DNA of 64,000 nt. Source: Vibrio sp. 14G-20. Its GTDB lineage: Bacteria; Pseudomonadota; Gammaproteobacteria; Enterobacterales; Vibrionaceae. The notes beneath the pieces were generated by a model. It was not told where the DNA came from. It searched no databases and worked only from the letters and a program-made list of their open reading frames with translations. Positions 52,062 through 60,171 of the stretch are shown here, in pieces (the first letter of the stretch is position 1; each line of letters starts with the position of its first letter). The translations under genes and the position numbers were made by a program. The stretch covers positions 62,001-126,000 of the forward strand of contig NZ_JAPHPW010000013.1 of assembly GCF_026241515.1 (NCBI RefSeq), read 5' to 3'.

Positions 52062-53804
52062 GTGAATAAGCCAATCCTCATCGTTGCGCTCGCTTCGCTC
52101 ACATACGGCTGCGGTGGAAGTAGCTCAAGTGACAGTAGCGATCCTTCCGATACCAATAATCCAGGAACGTCTAATGGCACTGTTGCGCCTTATTATATTG
52201 CTAAGTATCAAAGCATCCTCTCTAGTTCTGACCTTCAGGTATCGGATCCTAACGGCACAGAGGGTAACAAAACCTCTGAAGTTAAAGATGGGGATTTCGA
52301 TGGTTACCTCAGTGATTACTTTTACGCGGATGAAGAGACGGAAAACCTAATCTTCAAAATGGCGAACTATAAGATGCGTTCAGAGGTTCGTGAGGGAGAA
52401 AACTTCGATATCAATGAAACTGGTGTAAAGCGAAGTTTGTATGCGGAAATAAGCTTACCTGATATCGAACATGCAATGGCGAGTTCACCTGCCGATCATG
52501 ATGAAGTGACGTTGTTACAGATACACAATAAGGGCACTGATGAGAGTGGCACAGGTTACATCCCTCATCCGTTATTGCGTGTGGTGTGGGAGCAAGAAAG
52601 GGACGGCCTCACAGGACATTATTGGGCAGTCATGAAAAACAATGCGATTGACTGTAGCAGTGCTGCTGACTCTTCGGATTGTTATGCCACTTCATACAAT
52701 CGTTACGATTTAGGTGAGGCGGAACTGGATAGCTTTACCAAGTTTGATCTTTCTGTTTATGAGAACACACTGTCGATCAAAGTGAATGACGAAGTAAAAG
52801 TGAATCAAGATATCACGTATTGGCAGTACCTATTGAGCTACTTTAAAGCCGGTATCTACAATCAATTCGAAAATGGTGAAGCGACGGCCTACTATCAGGC
52901 GCTGAGATACACCACGACTCAAATCAATGGGTCAAAAGATTGGGATATTGATGATTGGAAGCTGACTATTCCGGCAAGTAAAGATATATGGTATGGAAGC
53001 GGTGGTGATAGTGCTGCTGAGCTAGAACCGGAACGTTGTGAATCGAGCAAAGATCTTCTTTCAAATGACAGCGACGTGTACCACAGCGATATTAACCTTT
53101 CTTACTTCAATGCAGATGAAGGAAGAATGCACTTTAGAGCGGATATGGGATACGGCACCTCTACGCAAAACTCTAGCTATATTCGTTCTGAGCTTAGAGA
53201 GTTGTACCAAAGCAGTACTCAACCAGATTGCAGCACCAGCGATGAAGATACAAGTTGGTATTTGGACGACACCAGAGCCAACACAACCAGTCACGAGTTA
53301 ACCGCAACCCTGCGAATCGAGGACTATCCGAACATTAATACCCAAGACCCGAAAGTGGTGCTTGGGCAAATACACGGTTGGAAAATCAATCAAGCCCTAG
53401 TGAAGTTACTTTGGGAAGGCGAGGATAAGCCAGTAAGAGTGATTCTGAACTCCGACTTTGAACGTAACAATCAAGACTGCGGTTATTGCGAACCGTTCAG
53501 TGTTGAATTAGGTACTTATTCGGCCAGTGAAGAATGGCGATATACAATACGTGCCAACCAAGACGGTGTGTACTTAGCAACCCATGACTTAGATGGAACC
53601 AACACCGTTTCTCATTCAATCCCTTGGGGACAAGATTACACCGACAAAGATGGGGACACAGTGTCGTTAACATCAGATTGGACATCGACAGATATTGCTT
53701 TCTATTTCAAAGCGGGCATCTATCCACAATTTAAACCTGATAGCGACTATGCTGGTGAGGTGTTTGATGTGAGCTTTAGTTCCCTTAGAGCGGCACACTA
53801 TTGA
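52062..53804 (+). CDS. Alginate lyase lipoprotein with two tandem PL7 catalytic modules
   Basis: Start is GTG 52062; the overlapping ATG at 52060 stops at once. 580 residues. A lipoprotein signal (LASLTYGC, lipid on C17) is followed by a Ser-rich linker, so the enzyme is probably anchored to the outer membrane. Two PL7 jelly-roll modules follow. Module 1 has R106 in RSEVRE, Q153-I-H155 and Y266 in YFKAGIYNQ. Module 2 has R375 in RSELREL, Q436-I-H438 and Y554 in YFKAGIYPQ. Both sets contain the Arg, Gln, His and Tyr used by PL7 enzymes for catalysis, so both could be active. Cysteine pairs (CSSAADSSDC, CGYC) suggest disulfides. It starts degradation of polymeric alginate outside the cell. Confidence 0.9.
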   Translation: MNKPILIVALASLTYGCGGSSSSDSSDPSDTNNPGTSNGTVAPYYIAKYQSILSSSDLQVSDPNGTEGNKTSEVKDGDFDGYLSDYFYADEETENLIFKMANYKMRSEVREGENFDINETGVKRSLYAEISLPDIEHAMASSPADHDEVTLLQIHNKGTDESGTGYIPHPLLRVVWEQERDGLTGHYWAVMKNNAIDCSSAADSSDCYATSYNRYDLGEAELDSFTKFDLSVYENTLSIKVNDEVKVNQDITYWQYLLSYFKAGIYNQFENGEATAYYQALRYTTTQINGSKDWDIDDWKLTIPASKDIWYGSGGDSAAELEPERCESSKDLLSNDSDVYHSDINLSYFNADEGRMHFRADMGYGTSTQNSSYIRSELRELYQSSTQPDCSTSDEDTSWYLDDTRANTTSHELTATLRIEDYPNINTQDPKVVLGQIHGWKINQALVKLLWEGEDKPVRVILNSDFERNNQDCGYCEPFSVELGTYSASEEWRYTIRANQDGVYLATHDLDGTNTVSHSIPWGQDYTDKDGDTVSLTSDWTSTDIAFYFKAGIYPQFKPDSDYAGEVFDVSFSSLRAAHY

Positions 53805-53863
53805 GTATCACGGTATTTGAATGTAATCACTAATACGTGAATAGCTAAAACTGTGACTTAAAA

Positions 53864-53896
53864 GACCACATTGGTTCCCAACAATGTGGTCTTTTT
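53864..53896 (+). terminator. Terminator of the double-PL7 lyase gene
   Basis: A 10-bp perfect stem GACCACATTG with its complement, 8-nt loop, then TTTTT. Confidence 0.9.
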
Positions 53897-54120
53897 ACGT
53901 TCTGGGGGGAGGGAGGTCATCACTAGATTTTTTCGTTGAAAAGCACGGATTCACAGGGTTCGAAACTCCTCATCTCAACTGGGTTGTTTTTGGTATTGCT
54001 AGCCTATTTCGCATTCATTTTTTTTATATATTGTTTTTATCAATAGGAAGTGTGATCCAGTTAAAGTATGGAAAAATCGGAAAGTGTTCCCAGTCTCATT
54101 TATTCAATGAAATGTTTTAT
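53897..54120. other. Non-coding upstream region of alyB
   Basis: A T-rich stretch with an open frame (53884-54141) that has no ribosome site and overlaps the terminator, so it is not called. A TGTGATC half CRP-like site occurs near 54050. Confidence 0.45.
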
Positions 54121-54131
54121 TTGTATTATAA
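54121..54131. promoter_or_regulatory. Candidate GntR/FCD operator, distal, of alyB: TTGTATTATAA
   Basis: One mismatch from TTGTAnTACAA. An identical 11-mer lies 107 bp downstream (about ten helical turns). Confidence 0.5.
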
Positions 54132-54227
54132 GATTATGTAATATTTTCATGTTATCGCAAATACTGAGAGGGGAATTGCCTTATAGCTCATGTTTGCAGG
54201 TTCTATTTTCACTTATAAATGCTGTCT

Positions 54228-54238
54228 TTGTATTATAA
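54228..54238. promoter_or_regulatory. Candidate GntR/FCD operator, proximal, of alyB: TTGTATTATAA
   Basis: Same 11-mer as at 54121, ending 13 bp before the alyB ATG. A bound repressor here would block initiation directly. Confidence 0.5.
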
Positions 54239-54251
54239 TAACGGATTAAAT

Positions 54252-55820
54252 ATGAAACAAATTACTATAAAAACCCTACTCGCTTCTTCTATCTTACTTG
54301 CGGTTGGTTGTGCGAGCACGAGCACGCCTACTGCTGATTTTCCAAACAATAAAGAAACCGGCGAAGCGCTTCTAACGCCAGTTGCTATGACGGCTAGCAG
54401 CCACGATGGTAACGGTCCAGATCGTCTGTTTGACCAAGATCTTACAACACGTTGGTCTTCAGCGGGTGACGGCGAGTGGGCAATGTTGGACTATGGTTCA
54501 GTTCAAGAATTTGACGCTGTTCAAGCATCATTTAGCAAAGGTAACGAGCGTCAATCTAAATTTGATATTCAAGTTAGTGTTGATGGTGAAAGCTGGACAA
54601 CAGTACTTGAGAACCAAATGAGTTCAGGTAAAGCTATTGGTCTAGAGCGTTTCCAGTTTGAGCCAGCTGTTCAAGCACGTTACGTACGATACGTTGGCCA
54701 CGGCAACACCAAAAACGGTTGGAACAGTGTGACTGAGTTAGCTGCAGTTAACTGTAGCATTAACGCATGTCCTGCTAGCCATATTATCACTTCAGACGTG
54801 GTAGCAGCAGAAGCGGTAATTATCGCTGAAATGAAAGCAGCGGAAAAAGCGCGTAAAGCAGCACGCAAAGACTTACGTTCTGGTAATTTCGGTGTCGCAG
54901 CGGTTTACCCTTGTGAGACAACAGTGAAATGCGAAACACGCACTGCGCTACCTTTACCAACGGGTTTACCTGAGACACCTGTTGCAGGTAACGCACCGAG
55001 CGAAAACTTCGATATGACTCACTGGTACCTATCTCAGCCTTTCGATCATGATAAAAATGGCAAGCCTGATGATGTTTCTGAGTGGAACCTTGCAAACGGT
55101 TACCAACACCCTGAAATCTTCTACACAGCGGACGATGGTGGCCTAGTATTCAAGGCTTACGTGAAAGGTGTACGTACATCTAAAAACACTAAGTATGCGC
55201 GTACAGAACTTCGTGAAATGATGCGTCGTGGTGACCAGTCTATCAGCACGAAAGGTGTTAACAAGAACAACTGGGTATTCTCAAGCGCACCTGAATCAGA
55301 TTTAGAAGCGGCAGCGGGTATCGATGGTGTTCTAGAAGCGACGTTGAAAATCGATCACGCAACAACGACAGGTAATGCGAACGAAGTAGGTCGTTTTATC
55401 ATTGGTCAGATTCACGATCAAAACGATGAGCCGATTCGTTTGTACTACCGTAAATTGCCAAACCAAGCAACGGGCGCAGTTTACTTTGCACATGAAAGCC
55501 AAGACGCAACAAAAGAGGATTTCTACCCTCTAGTGGGCGATATGACGGCTGAAGTGGGTGAAGATGGTATCGCGCTTGGCGAAGTATTCAGCTACCGCAT
55601 TGACGTTAAAGGCAACACGATGACTGTTAGCTTAATGCGTGAAGGCAAAGATGACGTTGTACAAGTCGTTGATATGAGCGAAAGCGGCTACGACGCAGGT
55701 GGTAAGTACATGTACTTCAAAGCCGGTGTTTACAACCAAAACATCAGCGGCGACCTAGACGATTACTCACAAGCGACTTTCTACCAGTTAGACGTATCGC
55801 ATGATCAATACAAAAAGTAA
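54252..55820 (+). CDS. alyB: Alginate lyase: CBM32, helical linker and PL7 catalytic domain
   Basis: ATG 54252 (MKQITIKTL) begins the export signal; the in-frame codons from 54219 overlap an operator. 522 residues. The signal ends in LLAVGC, so a lipoprotein is likely. Residues about 35-170 are a CBM32 (F5/8-type) module, with ASSHDGNGPDRLFDQDLTTRWSS at its start and YVRYVGHGN near its end. A charged alpha-helical linker (EMKAAEKARKAARKD) follows. The PL7 domain has R317 in RTELREM, Q386-I-H388 and Y494 in YFKAGVYNQ, the family's catalytic residues. This CBM32-helix-PL7 layout is that of AlyB described from V. splendidus, where the module affects product size. Acts outside the cell. Confidence 0.92.
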   Translation: MKQITIKTLLASSILLAVGCASTSTPTADFPNNKETGEALLTPVAMTASSHDGNGPDRLFDQDLTTRWSSAGDGEWAMLDYGSVQEFDAVQASFSKGNERQSKFDIQVSVDGESWTTVLENQMSSGKAIGLERFQFEPAVQARYVRYVGHGNTKNGWNSVTELAAVNCSINACPASHIITSDVVAAEAVIIAEMKAAEKARKAARKDLRSGNFGVAAVYPCETTVKCETRTALPLPTGLPETPVAGNAPSENFDMTHWYLSQPFDHDKNGKPDDVSEWNLANGYQHPEIFYTADDGGLVFKAYVKGVRTSKNTKYARTELREMMRRGDQSISTKGVNKNNWVFSSAPESDLEAAAGIDGVLEATLKIDHATTTGNANEVGRFIIGQIHDQNDEPIRLYYRKLPNQATGAVYFAHESQDATKEDFYPLVGDMTAEVGEDGIALGEVFSYRIDVKGNTMTVSLMREGKDDVVQVVDMSESGYDAGGKYMYFKAGVYNQNISGDLDDYSQATFYQLDVSHDQYKK

Positions 55821-55858
55821 TCTAACCGAATAACACTTAATATTAAAGATATCGCAAT

Positions 55859-55889
55859 AGCCTCCAGCCTTTGGTTTGGAGGCTTTTTT
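55859..55889 (+). terminator. Terminator of alyB
   Basis: An 8-bp perfect stem AGCCTCCA / TGGAGGCT, 10-nt loop, then TTTTTT. Confidence 0.88.
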
Positions 55890-56373
55890 GTGCCTATTGT
55901 TTGGTTTTAAAGTTATGATTTTATTGATTAAAAGTAGGGATGCTAGCGAACAGTTACACAGAGTTTAGGACATTATCATCAAGCTCATTTAGCTTTAATC
56001 ATTATACGTTTCAGTCACTATTGCTAGGTGGTTTGTACTAACCCTCAAGCGCCGATCACCATTAACCTCGCTCATGATTAATCTCAGCTATTGGTAGGTC
56101 AACTTGTCGAGTATTCAAACCCAAATAATGTCGTTATGTTTATCGGAATTATCATAGCTCGAAAACTTTGACTCCGTTCTCAAGGCTTTGCCAATGTACG
56201 AACGTATTATTGTGCGCGGTCTACTAATAAGCGTTAGCTCGGCTGACTACTCCCGTACTGTTCTTGAAACGCCACTCTTGGGTTGTTGAGCAAGGCTCCT
56301 AGCAATAGCCATAAATAGTGCTCTAACTCGTTCAAAATTAGAAGGGTAGGGTTGGCCATCACTCAATTTGCTC
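55890..56373. other. Non-coding region
   Basis: No gene, RNA or repeat recognised. All frames contain frequent stops. Confidence 0.5.
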
Positions 56374-56631
56374 TTATGCTCTATGAAATACATAGGCAGG
56401 TTCAAGTCGATAATCAAACGACTCTAACAGCTTAAGGGTATACGCTTTAGCGTTAATTGCTTGCAGGCCGTAAATGCTCTGATTGTAATGGTACGGTGGC
56501 GCTGAATAATAATTTGTGGGCTGGGTATAGAACTGAGGGTTTTTATCTATATATGATAGATACAGGGCGTTGATAGGGCTAAATAAGTAGGAAGGCAGCG
56601 ACGATTCCTTACTTGTGGCATCGGTGCTTAT
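56374..56631 (-). pseudogene. Possible gene remnant, 85 codons without a start
   Basis: A stop-to-stop frame (TAA at 56374-56376) with no ATG, GTG or TTG in the first part. Its translation has a coherent protein look, including SPINALYLSYIDKNPQF, YYSAPPYHYNQSIYGLQ and AYTLKLLESFDYRLEP. I do not recognise a domain. It may be the 3' end of a lost gene or part of an interspersed Vibrio sequence; coding by chance is also possible. Confidence 0.3.
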
Positions 56632-56713
56632 TCAATGATGAAGTAAAGTTCCGCTGAGTCAGAGAGCCTAACTGAATCGCCAATCTGCTTTTTATTCTTG
56701 AGCTAGGAATAAA

Positions 56714-56744
56714 AAATCCCTATCAAATATGTTGATAGGGATTT
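56714..56744 (-). terminator. Terminator of the minus-strand lipoprotein gene
   Basis: A 13-bp perfect stem AAATCCCTATCAA with its complement and 5-nt loop; TTTTTT equivalent follows on the minus strand (A run 56711-56716). Confidence 0.9.
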
Positions 56745-56783
56745 ATTTTATTTAGCAATCGAGCCTAGCTTTTCTAGTGAGAG

Positions 56784-58592
56784 CTAGAACAAGTCTGAAT
56801 CTAGGTTGTCGAAGTAGCTGTATGTAGCGACAGAACTGTTGTCACCAACATACAACGTAAGAGCGGTAGGAGTTGGAGTTTCTTTATCTGGATCAAGTGA
56901 GTTTTGAGCCTTTAACCCAGTGTAGTCTGTGCCATCAACATTGACGGTAATGTCTGTACCTTCCCATGAAATGGTCAAATCTACCCATGTGTCTTTAGAG
57001 TATGAAGCAAGGTCAACTTGGCTTCCTGTTTCGTTGCGGAATTTAATCATACTAGATGTAAACACCACTTCAGTATAGCGCCCTCCAGATGAACCGTCTG
57101 AATTAGAACCTAAGAAAACATATGTCGCAGCATCATAACCTGCTGAGGGGATATATACAGATGTAGAAACAGAACCAGTAGTAGCTGCACCGTCGGCAAA
57201 CTCGCGACCTACTGCCGGTTTCGTACCAGAATCGTTGTCTTCTAGGCGCAGAGAGTTGCTTCCCGACTTGGCAAAATCGTCGCTGATAGCGGCACTAGTT
57301 GACTTATCACCAGCAACATTTTTTGTCTTGTATGCAGGGTTAGCCACATCAATCTGCGTACCTACAGTATAAGAATCGAAGTTGTCTGTCACTTCTCCCG
57401 GCTCAGGGTCTGGTTCAGTGCTGTCACCGTCAACAATAACAGTTGCTTCAGCTGTGGCGCTATTATAAGGGTTACCTGATAAAGAGTGACCATTAGGGTA
57501 ACCATTAAAATCATCTTCAAATACTAACTCGTCAGTAGTCGTGTCGTGTGAGTAAACTTTAAAGTTATCCGCGATCATTTCGTAATGCGTTGTGTTTGAA
57601 GTATCACCAAGCTTTAATGATATGACAGTAACTGCAGCTTTATCAAAAGATTCAAAACCGTTTCCATCATTGTCGTATACGTTGTCATTCACTGTGAAAC
57701 TGTAGTAACCGTCAGTCCAACTGATTTCAACAGCTAGGTCTTCGCCTAAAGTGTAAGTACCAACAGGCTCATCAGAAATTTGAGGTTTACCATCTTCAAC
57801 CTCCGTAGAACGGTAGAAAATTTCCCCAGCGTTGAAAATGACTTCACCGTGCAGGTTGATATTTGATGTACCTGAAGCAAAGAGACTAATGTATGCGTTA
57901 TTACCTGAGGTATTTTCTTCTTGTGTCGTATCTTCGTCCACTTGGTAGATTAGGTCTACAGTCATTTTTCCTGATGCAATAGTATCTACAGTTGCACCTG
58001 TACTACTGTCAGACAATTTTAAACGTAACTCTCCTGAGTCAGTTTTACTACCATTATGGTTTGTATCTAAAATTTGAACGTAGCCGTTAATACCAACTAG
58101 GTCATTGGCGTCAGTGACAGCATCTTGCACGCCTTCGACCTCAGTTTGATCTGAACCAGAGTAATTGATTCCTGAAGAATTATCAGTAACTATCAGAGCG
58201 CCCGAATCATCTAGGGTGAAAACACCATCCAAAATTTCAAGAGTGGATGATCCTGTTTCATAGTAAGTAAAAGAAACGGTACCTGCTTCTTCATCATAAT
58301 TATTTGTAGATGCACTTGCATCTTTAATTGTGTATGTGCCTAAGTTGTCATCGTCGTCATAGTATTTATGGTTGCCGTCTTCTTGGAAAACATACACATT
58401 TGGAAGGTCTGCGTTTGATGACGCAGATATTGAGCTAGAGTTACTATCACTAATTTGCCAGTAACCCGCAGTTAAAGTAGGAGTACCAGGATCGGGAGTA
58501 GGTTCTGTTGGGATAGGTAAACCATCACTGTTACAACCAAATAATAAACCTGTCGAAAGGGCGACAGCAGTAGCGACTTTAGAAATTTGCAT
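56784..58592 (-). CDS. Large surface lipoprotein of unknown function with tandem ConA/LamG-like modules
   Basis: 602 residues with a lipoprotein signal (STGLLFGC, lipid on C20). The mature protein is acidic and rich in Asp, Ser, Thr and Gly. After a Pro-rich linker comes a region of about 110 residues with an alternating polar strand pattern (GYWQISDS to SSGINYSG). Two jelly-roll-looking modules follow (about 160-380 and 410-602). They share an ending of Asp-Asn then aromatic/hydrophobic (IADNFKVYSHD; SYFDNLDSDLF) and the openings DDFNGYPNGHSL and DNFDSYTVGTQI, as in LamG/concanavalin-type modules. No catalytic signature is recognised. Placed downstream of the porin gene on the same strand and among alginate lyases, it may bind or cut alginate at the surface. 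Function not assigned. Confidence 0.72.
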   Translation of the reverse strand: MQISKVATAVALSTGLLFGCNSDGLPIPTEPTPDPGTPTLTAGYWQISDSNSSSISASSNADLPNVYVFQEDGNHKYYDDDDNLGTYTIKDASASTNNYDEEAGTVSFTYYETGSSTLEILDGVFTLDDSGALIVTDNSSGINYSGSDQTEVEGVQDAVTDANDLVGINGYVQILDTNHNGSKTDSGELRLKLSDSSTGATVDTIASGKMTVDLIYQVDEDTTQEENTSGNNAYISLFASGTSNINLHGEVIFNAGEIFYRSTEVEDGKPQISDEPVGTYTLGEDLAVEISWTDGYYSFTVNDNVYDNDGNGFESFDKAAVTVISLKLGDTSNTTHYEMIADNFKVYSHDTTTDELVFEDDFNGYPNGHSLSGNPYNSATAEATVIVDGDSTEPDPEPGEVTDNFDSYTVGTQIDVANPAYKTKNVAGDKSTSAAISDDFAKSGSNSLRLEDNDSGTKPAVGREFADGAATTGSVSTSVYIPSAGYDAATYVFLGSNSDGSSGGRYTEVVFTSSMIKFRNETGSQVDLASYSKDTWVDLTISWEGTDITVNVDGTDYTGLKAQNSLDPDKETPTPTALTLYVGDNSSVATYSYFDNLDSDLF

Positions 58593-58784
58593 AAAATATT
58601 CTCTTTATGATATTAAATCCATATGTAAACCATATGAGAGATAAATAATGAATAGTCTTTAAGTATTTATAAGGATGAAACTAACGTTAATTAGAACATC
58701 CTTTTATTTAAAATAAAGTGCTTAAAATATGCCCCAAAAATTTTCAAGAGGAGAGGGCTATTCTATAATGTGACTATTTTATTA

Positions 58785-59645
58785 TTAGAATGAGTAAGCA
58801 ACGCCAACACGGTATTTTGCTTCGCGATCTTTAGAAGATGAACTGATATCAGAAGACCAGATCTCAGCAAAAGGTTTCCAAGAGCCGAACTTGTAGTTTA
58901 CTTTTAAGCCAGCATCCCATTCCCAGTCATCGCTGTTGTAAAGCAGTACGTTATCCAAAGATTTCACGTAGTTTGCTTCGTAAGAAAGACCAAGCTTCGG
59001 TAGAGATTCAACTTTGTAAGAACCCGTTAGTGTGATTTTTGATTTCTGTGCTGATTCTAAACGCTCACCAGTCTCTGAATCTTTGTCACCAAATTGGTTG
59101 TGGTTACGGAAATCAGCATACTCGTGACGGTAACGGATGGCAGTCGTTAAGCCCATATCTGCTTTATAGCCAACACGGAACTGAGGCTTGAACGTAACCT
59201 TCTTCATCTTCCAGTCGCCGTCGTTGTAGTTCGGCTCATCCCAGTCCCAAGCGATTGGCATACCAACTTGTAGGTACCAGTTGTTATCAACCTTATAAGT
59301 TGCGGTATTTTCGACTTCCATGCCGTAGATGTACCAATTGCCATCATAGAAGCTTCTACTGTTCGCTGATTTAACTTCGCCAGAATCTGCGTCGTAGTAA
59401 GAATCGTCAGTATGGAATTTAACTTCAAGGCCAGTTGAGTGCTTCCACTTATCTGACAGTTTGAAACTATGACCTAGTTTTACACGGTGCTGGTGGCGAG
59501 CGTCGACGTGAGCTTCATCGCCATTGGTTTTTGTATAATCAGTCGCTGCACGATACTCATAACGGTAATCAAGTGTTGCACCAGTAGCAGTGCCCGCTAA
59601 AAGAGTACATGCAACAGCTGCAGCAATTTTTGTAACAGAATTCAT
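58785..59645 (-). CDS. KdgM-type outer-membrane porin for acidic oligosaccharides
   Basis: 286 residues with a signal peptide ending at TATG-A (about residue 22). The mature N-terminus TLDYRYEYR and the C-terminal YRVGVAYSF, with terminal phenylalanine, are typical of KdgM/KdgN family barrels, and regular alternating hydrophobic strands run throughout. Lumen-side Arg/Lys/His-rich strands (ARHQHRVKLG, AIRYRHEYADFRNHNQ) suit anionic oligouronides. It should pass alginate oligomers into the periplasm for the SSS symporters. It is divergent from the PL7 gene at 60172. A one-mismatch operator lies 87 bp upstream, and the lipoprotein gene follows on the same strand after 192 bp. KdgM versus KdgN naming is not resolved here. 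Confidence 0.9.
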   Translation of the reverse strand: MNSVTKIAAAVACTLLAGTATGATLDYRYEYRAATDYTKTNGDEAHVDARHQHRVKLGHSFKLSDKWKHSTGLEVKFHTDDSYYDADSGEVKSANSRSFYDGNWYIYGMEVENTATYKVDNNWYLQVGMPIAWDWDEPNYNDGDWKMKKVTFKPQFRVGYKADMGLTTAIRYRHEYADFRNHNQFGDKDSETGERLESAQKSKITLTGSYKVESLPKLGLSYEANYVKSLDNVLLYNSDDWEWDAGLKVNYKFGSWKPFAEIWSSDISSSSKDREAKYRVGVAYSF

Positions 59646-59731
59646 ACCTTTGTCTCACTATTATTTTTTATTTTGGATACATCCAATGTACCCATGGCTC
59701 ACAAATCAATACCTTACATGGTATTAAATTA

Positions 59732-59742
59732 ATGTATGACAA
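59732..59742. promoter_or_regulatory. Candidate GntR/FCD operator of the porin, ATGTATGACAA
   Basis: Two mismatches from TTGTAnTACAA, 87 bp upstream of the porin ATG. Weaker than the sites of the symporters. Confidence 0.4.
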
Positions 59743-59984
59743 ATATGATATTAATTACCGGGTGAAATTTCTGTGAGATCTATCAAAAACTTCTGAATAA
59801 TCGCCCAAATATATAGCTAAATGCTATGAATATCCCAATTATCACGCTGTTTTCTAAATCGATAATGACTTAGATCTCATATTTATAAACGTCGTAAGTT
59901 AGTTGATATCTATGTGTTAAAATAAGACAAATAATTCGATTTATAACTATTAATGGCATACAAGTTACAGAGTTGGTTTATGGG

Positions 59985-60000
59985 TGTGATCACTTACACA
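59985..60000. promoter_or_regulatory. Candidate CRP site between porin and PL7 gene
   Basis: TGTGATCACTTACACA has an intact TGTGA half and a TnACA second half with correct spacing. It could act on either divergent promoter. Confidence 0.45.
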
Positions 60001-60171
60001 GTAAATTCAAGGTTAGCTATTTTAAAACTGTCATTGTAGTTATGTTAGTTGTTTGTTTTTGTATTGTTTCTTTTTAGGTCGAATAAATAGTCATTATTAC
60101 GAATTGGTGTTTGTACGTAGCTTTTATACTGAGAGTGTTACTTGGTATTTGTTAACAATAAAGGATGAGTC

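Larger units (their letters stand above)
59646..60171. other. Divergent control region between porin and PL7 lyase
   Basis: 526 bp, A/T-rich, non-coding. It holds one candidate GntR operator near the porin and one CRP-like site, listed separately. Nothing else is recognised. Confidence 0.6.

Noticed and set aside
53884..54141. 85-codon plus-strand open frame before alyB
   Set aside because: It begins inside the previous gene's terminator, has no ribosome site and shows no coherent protein pattern.
54219..54251. Upstream start for alyB
   Set aside because: It overlaps the operator at 54228 and would put eleven residues before a normal lipoprotein signal peptide.
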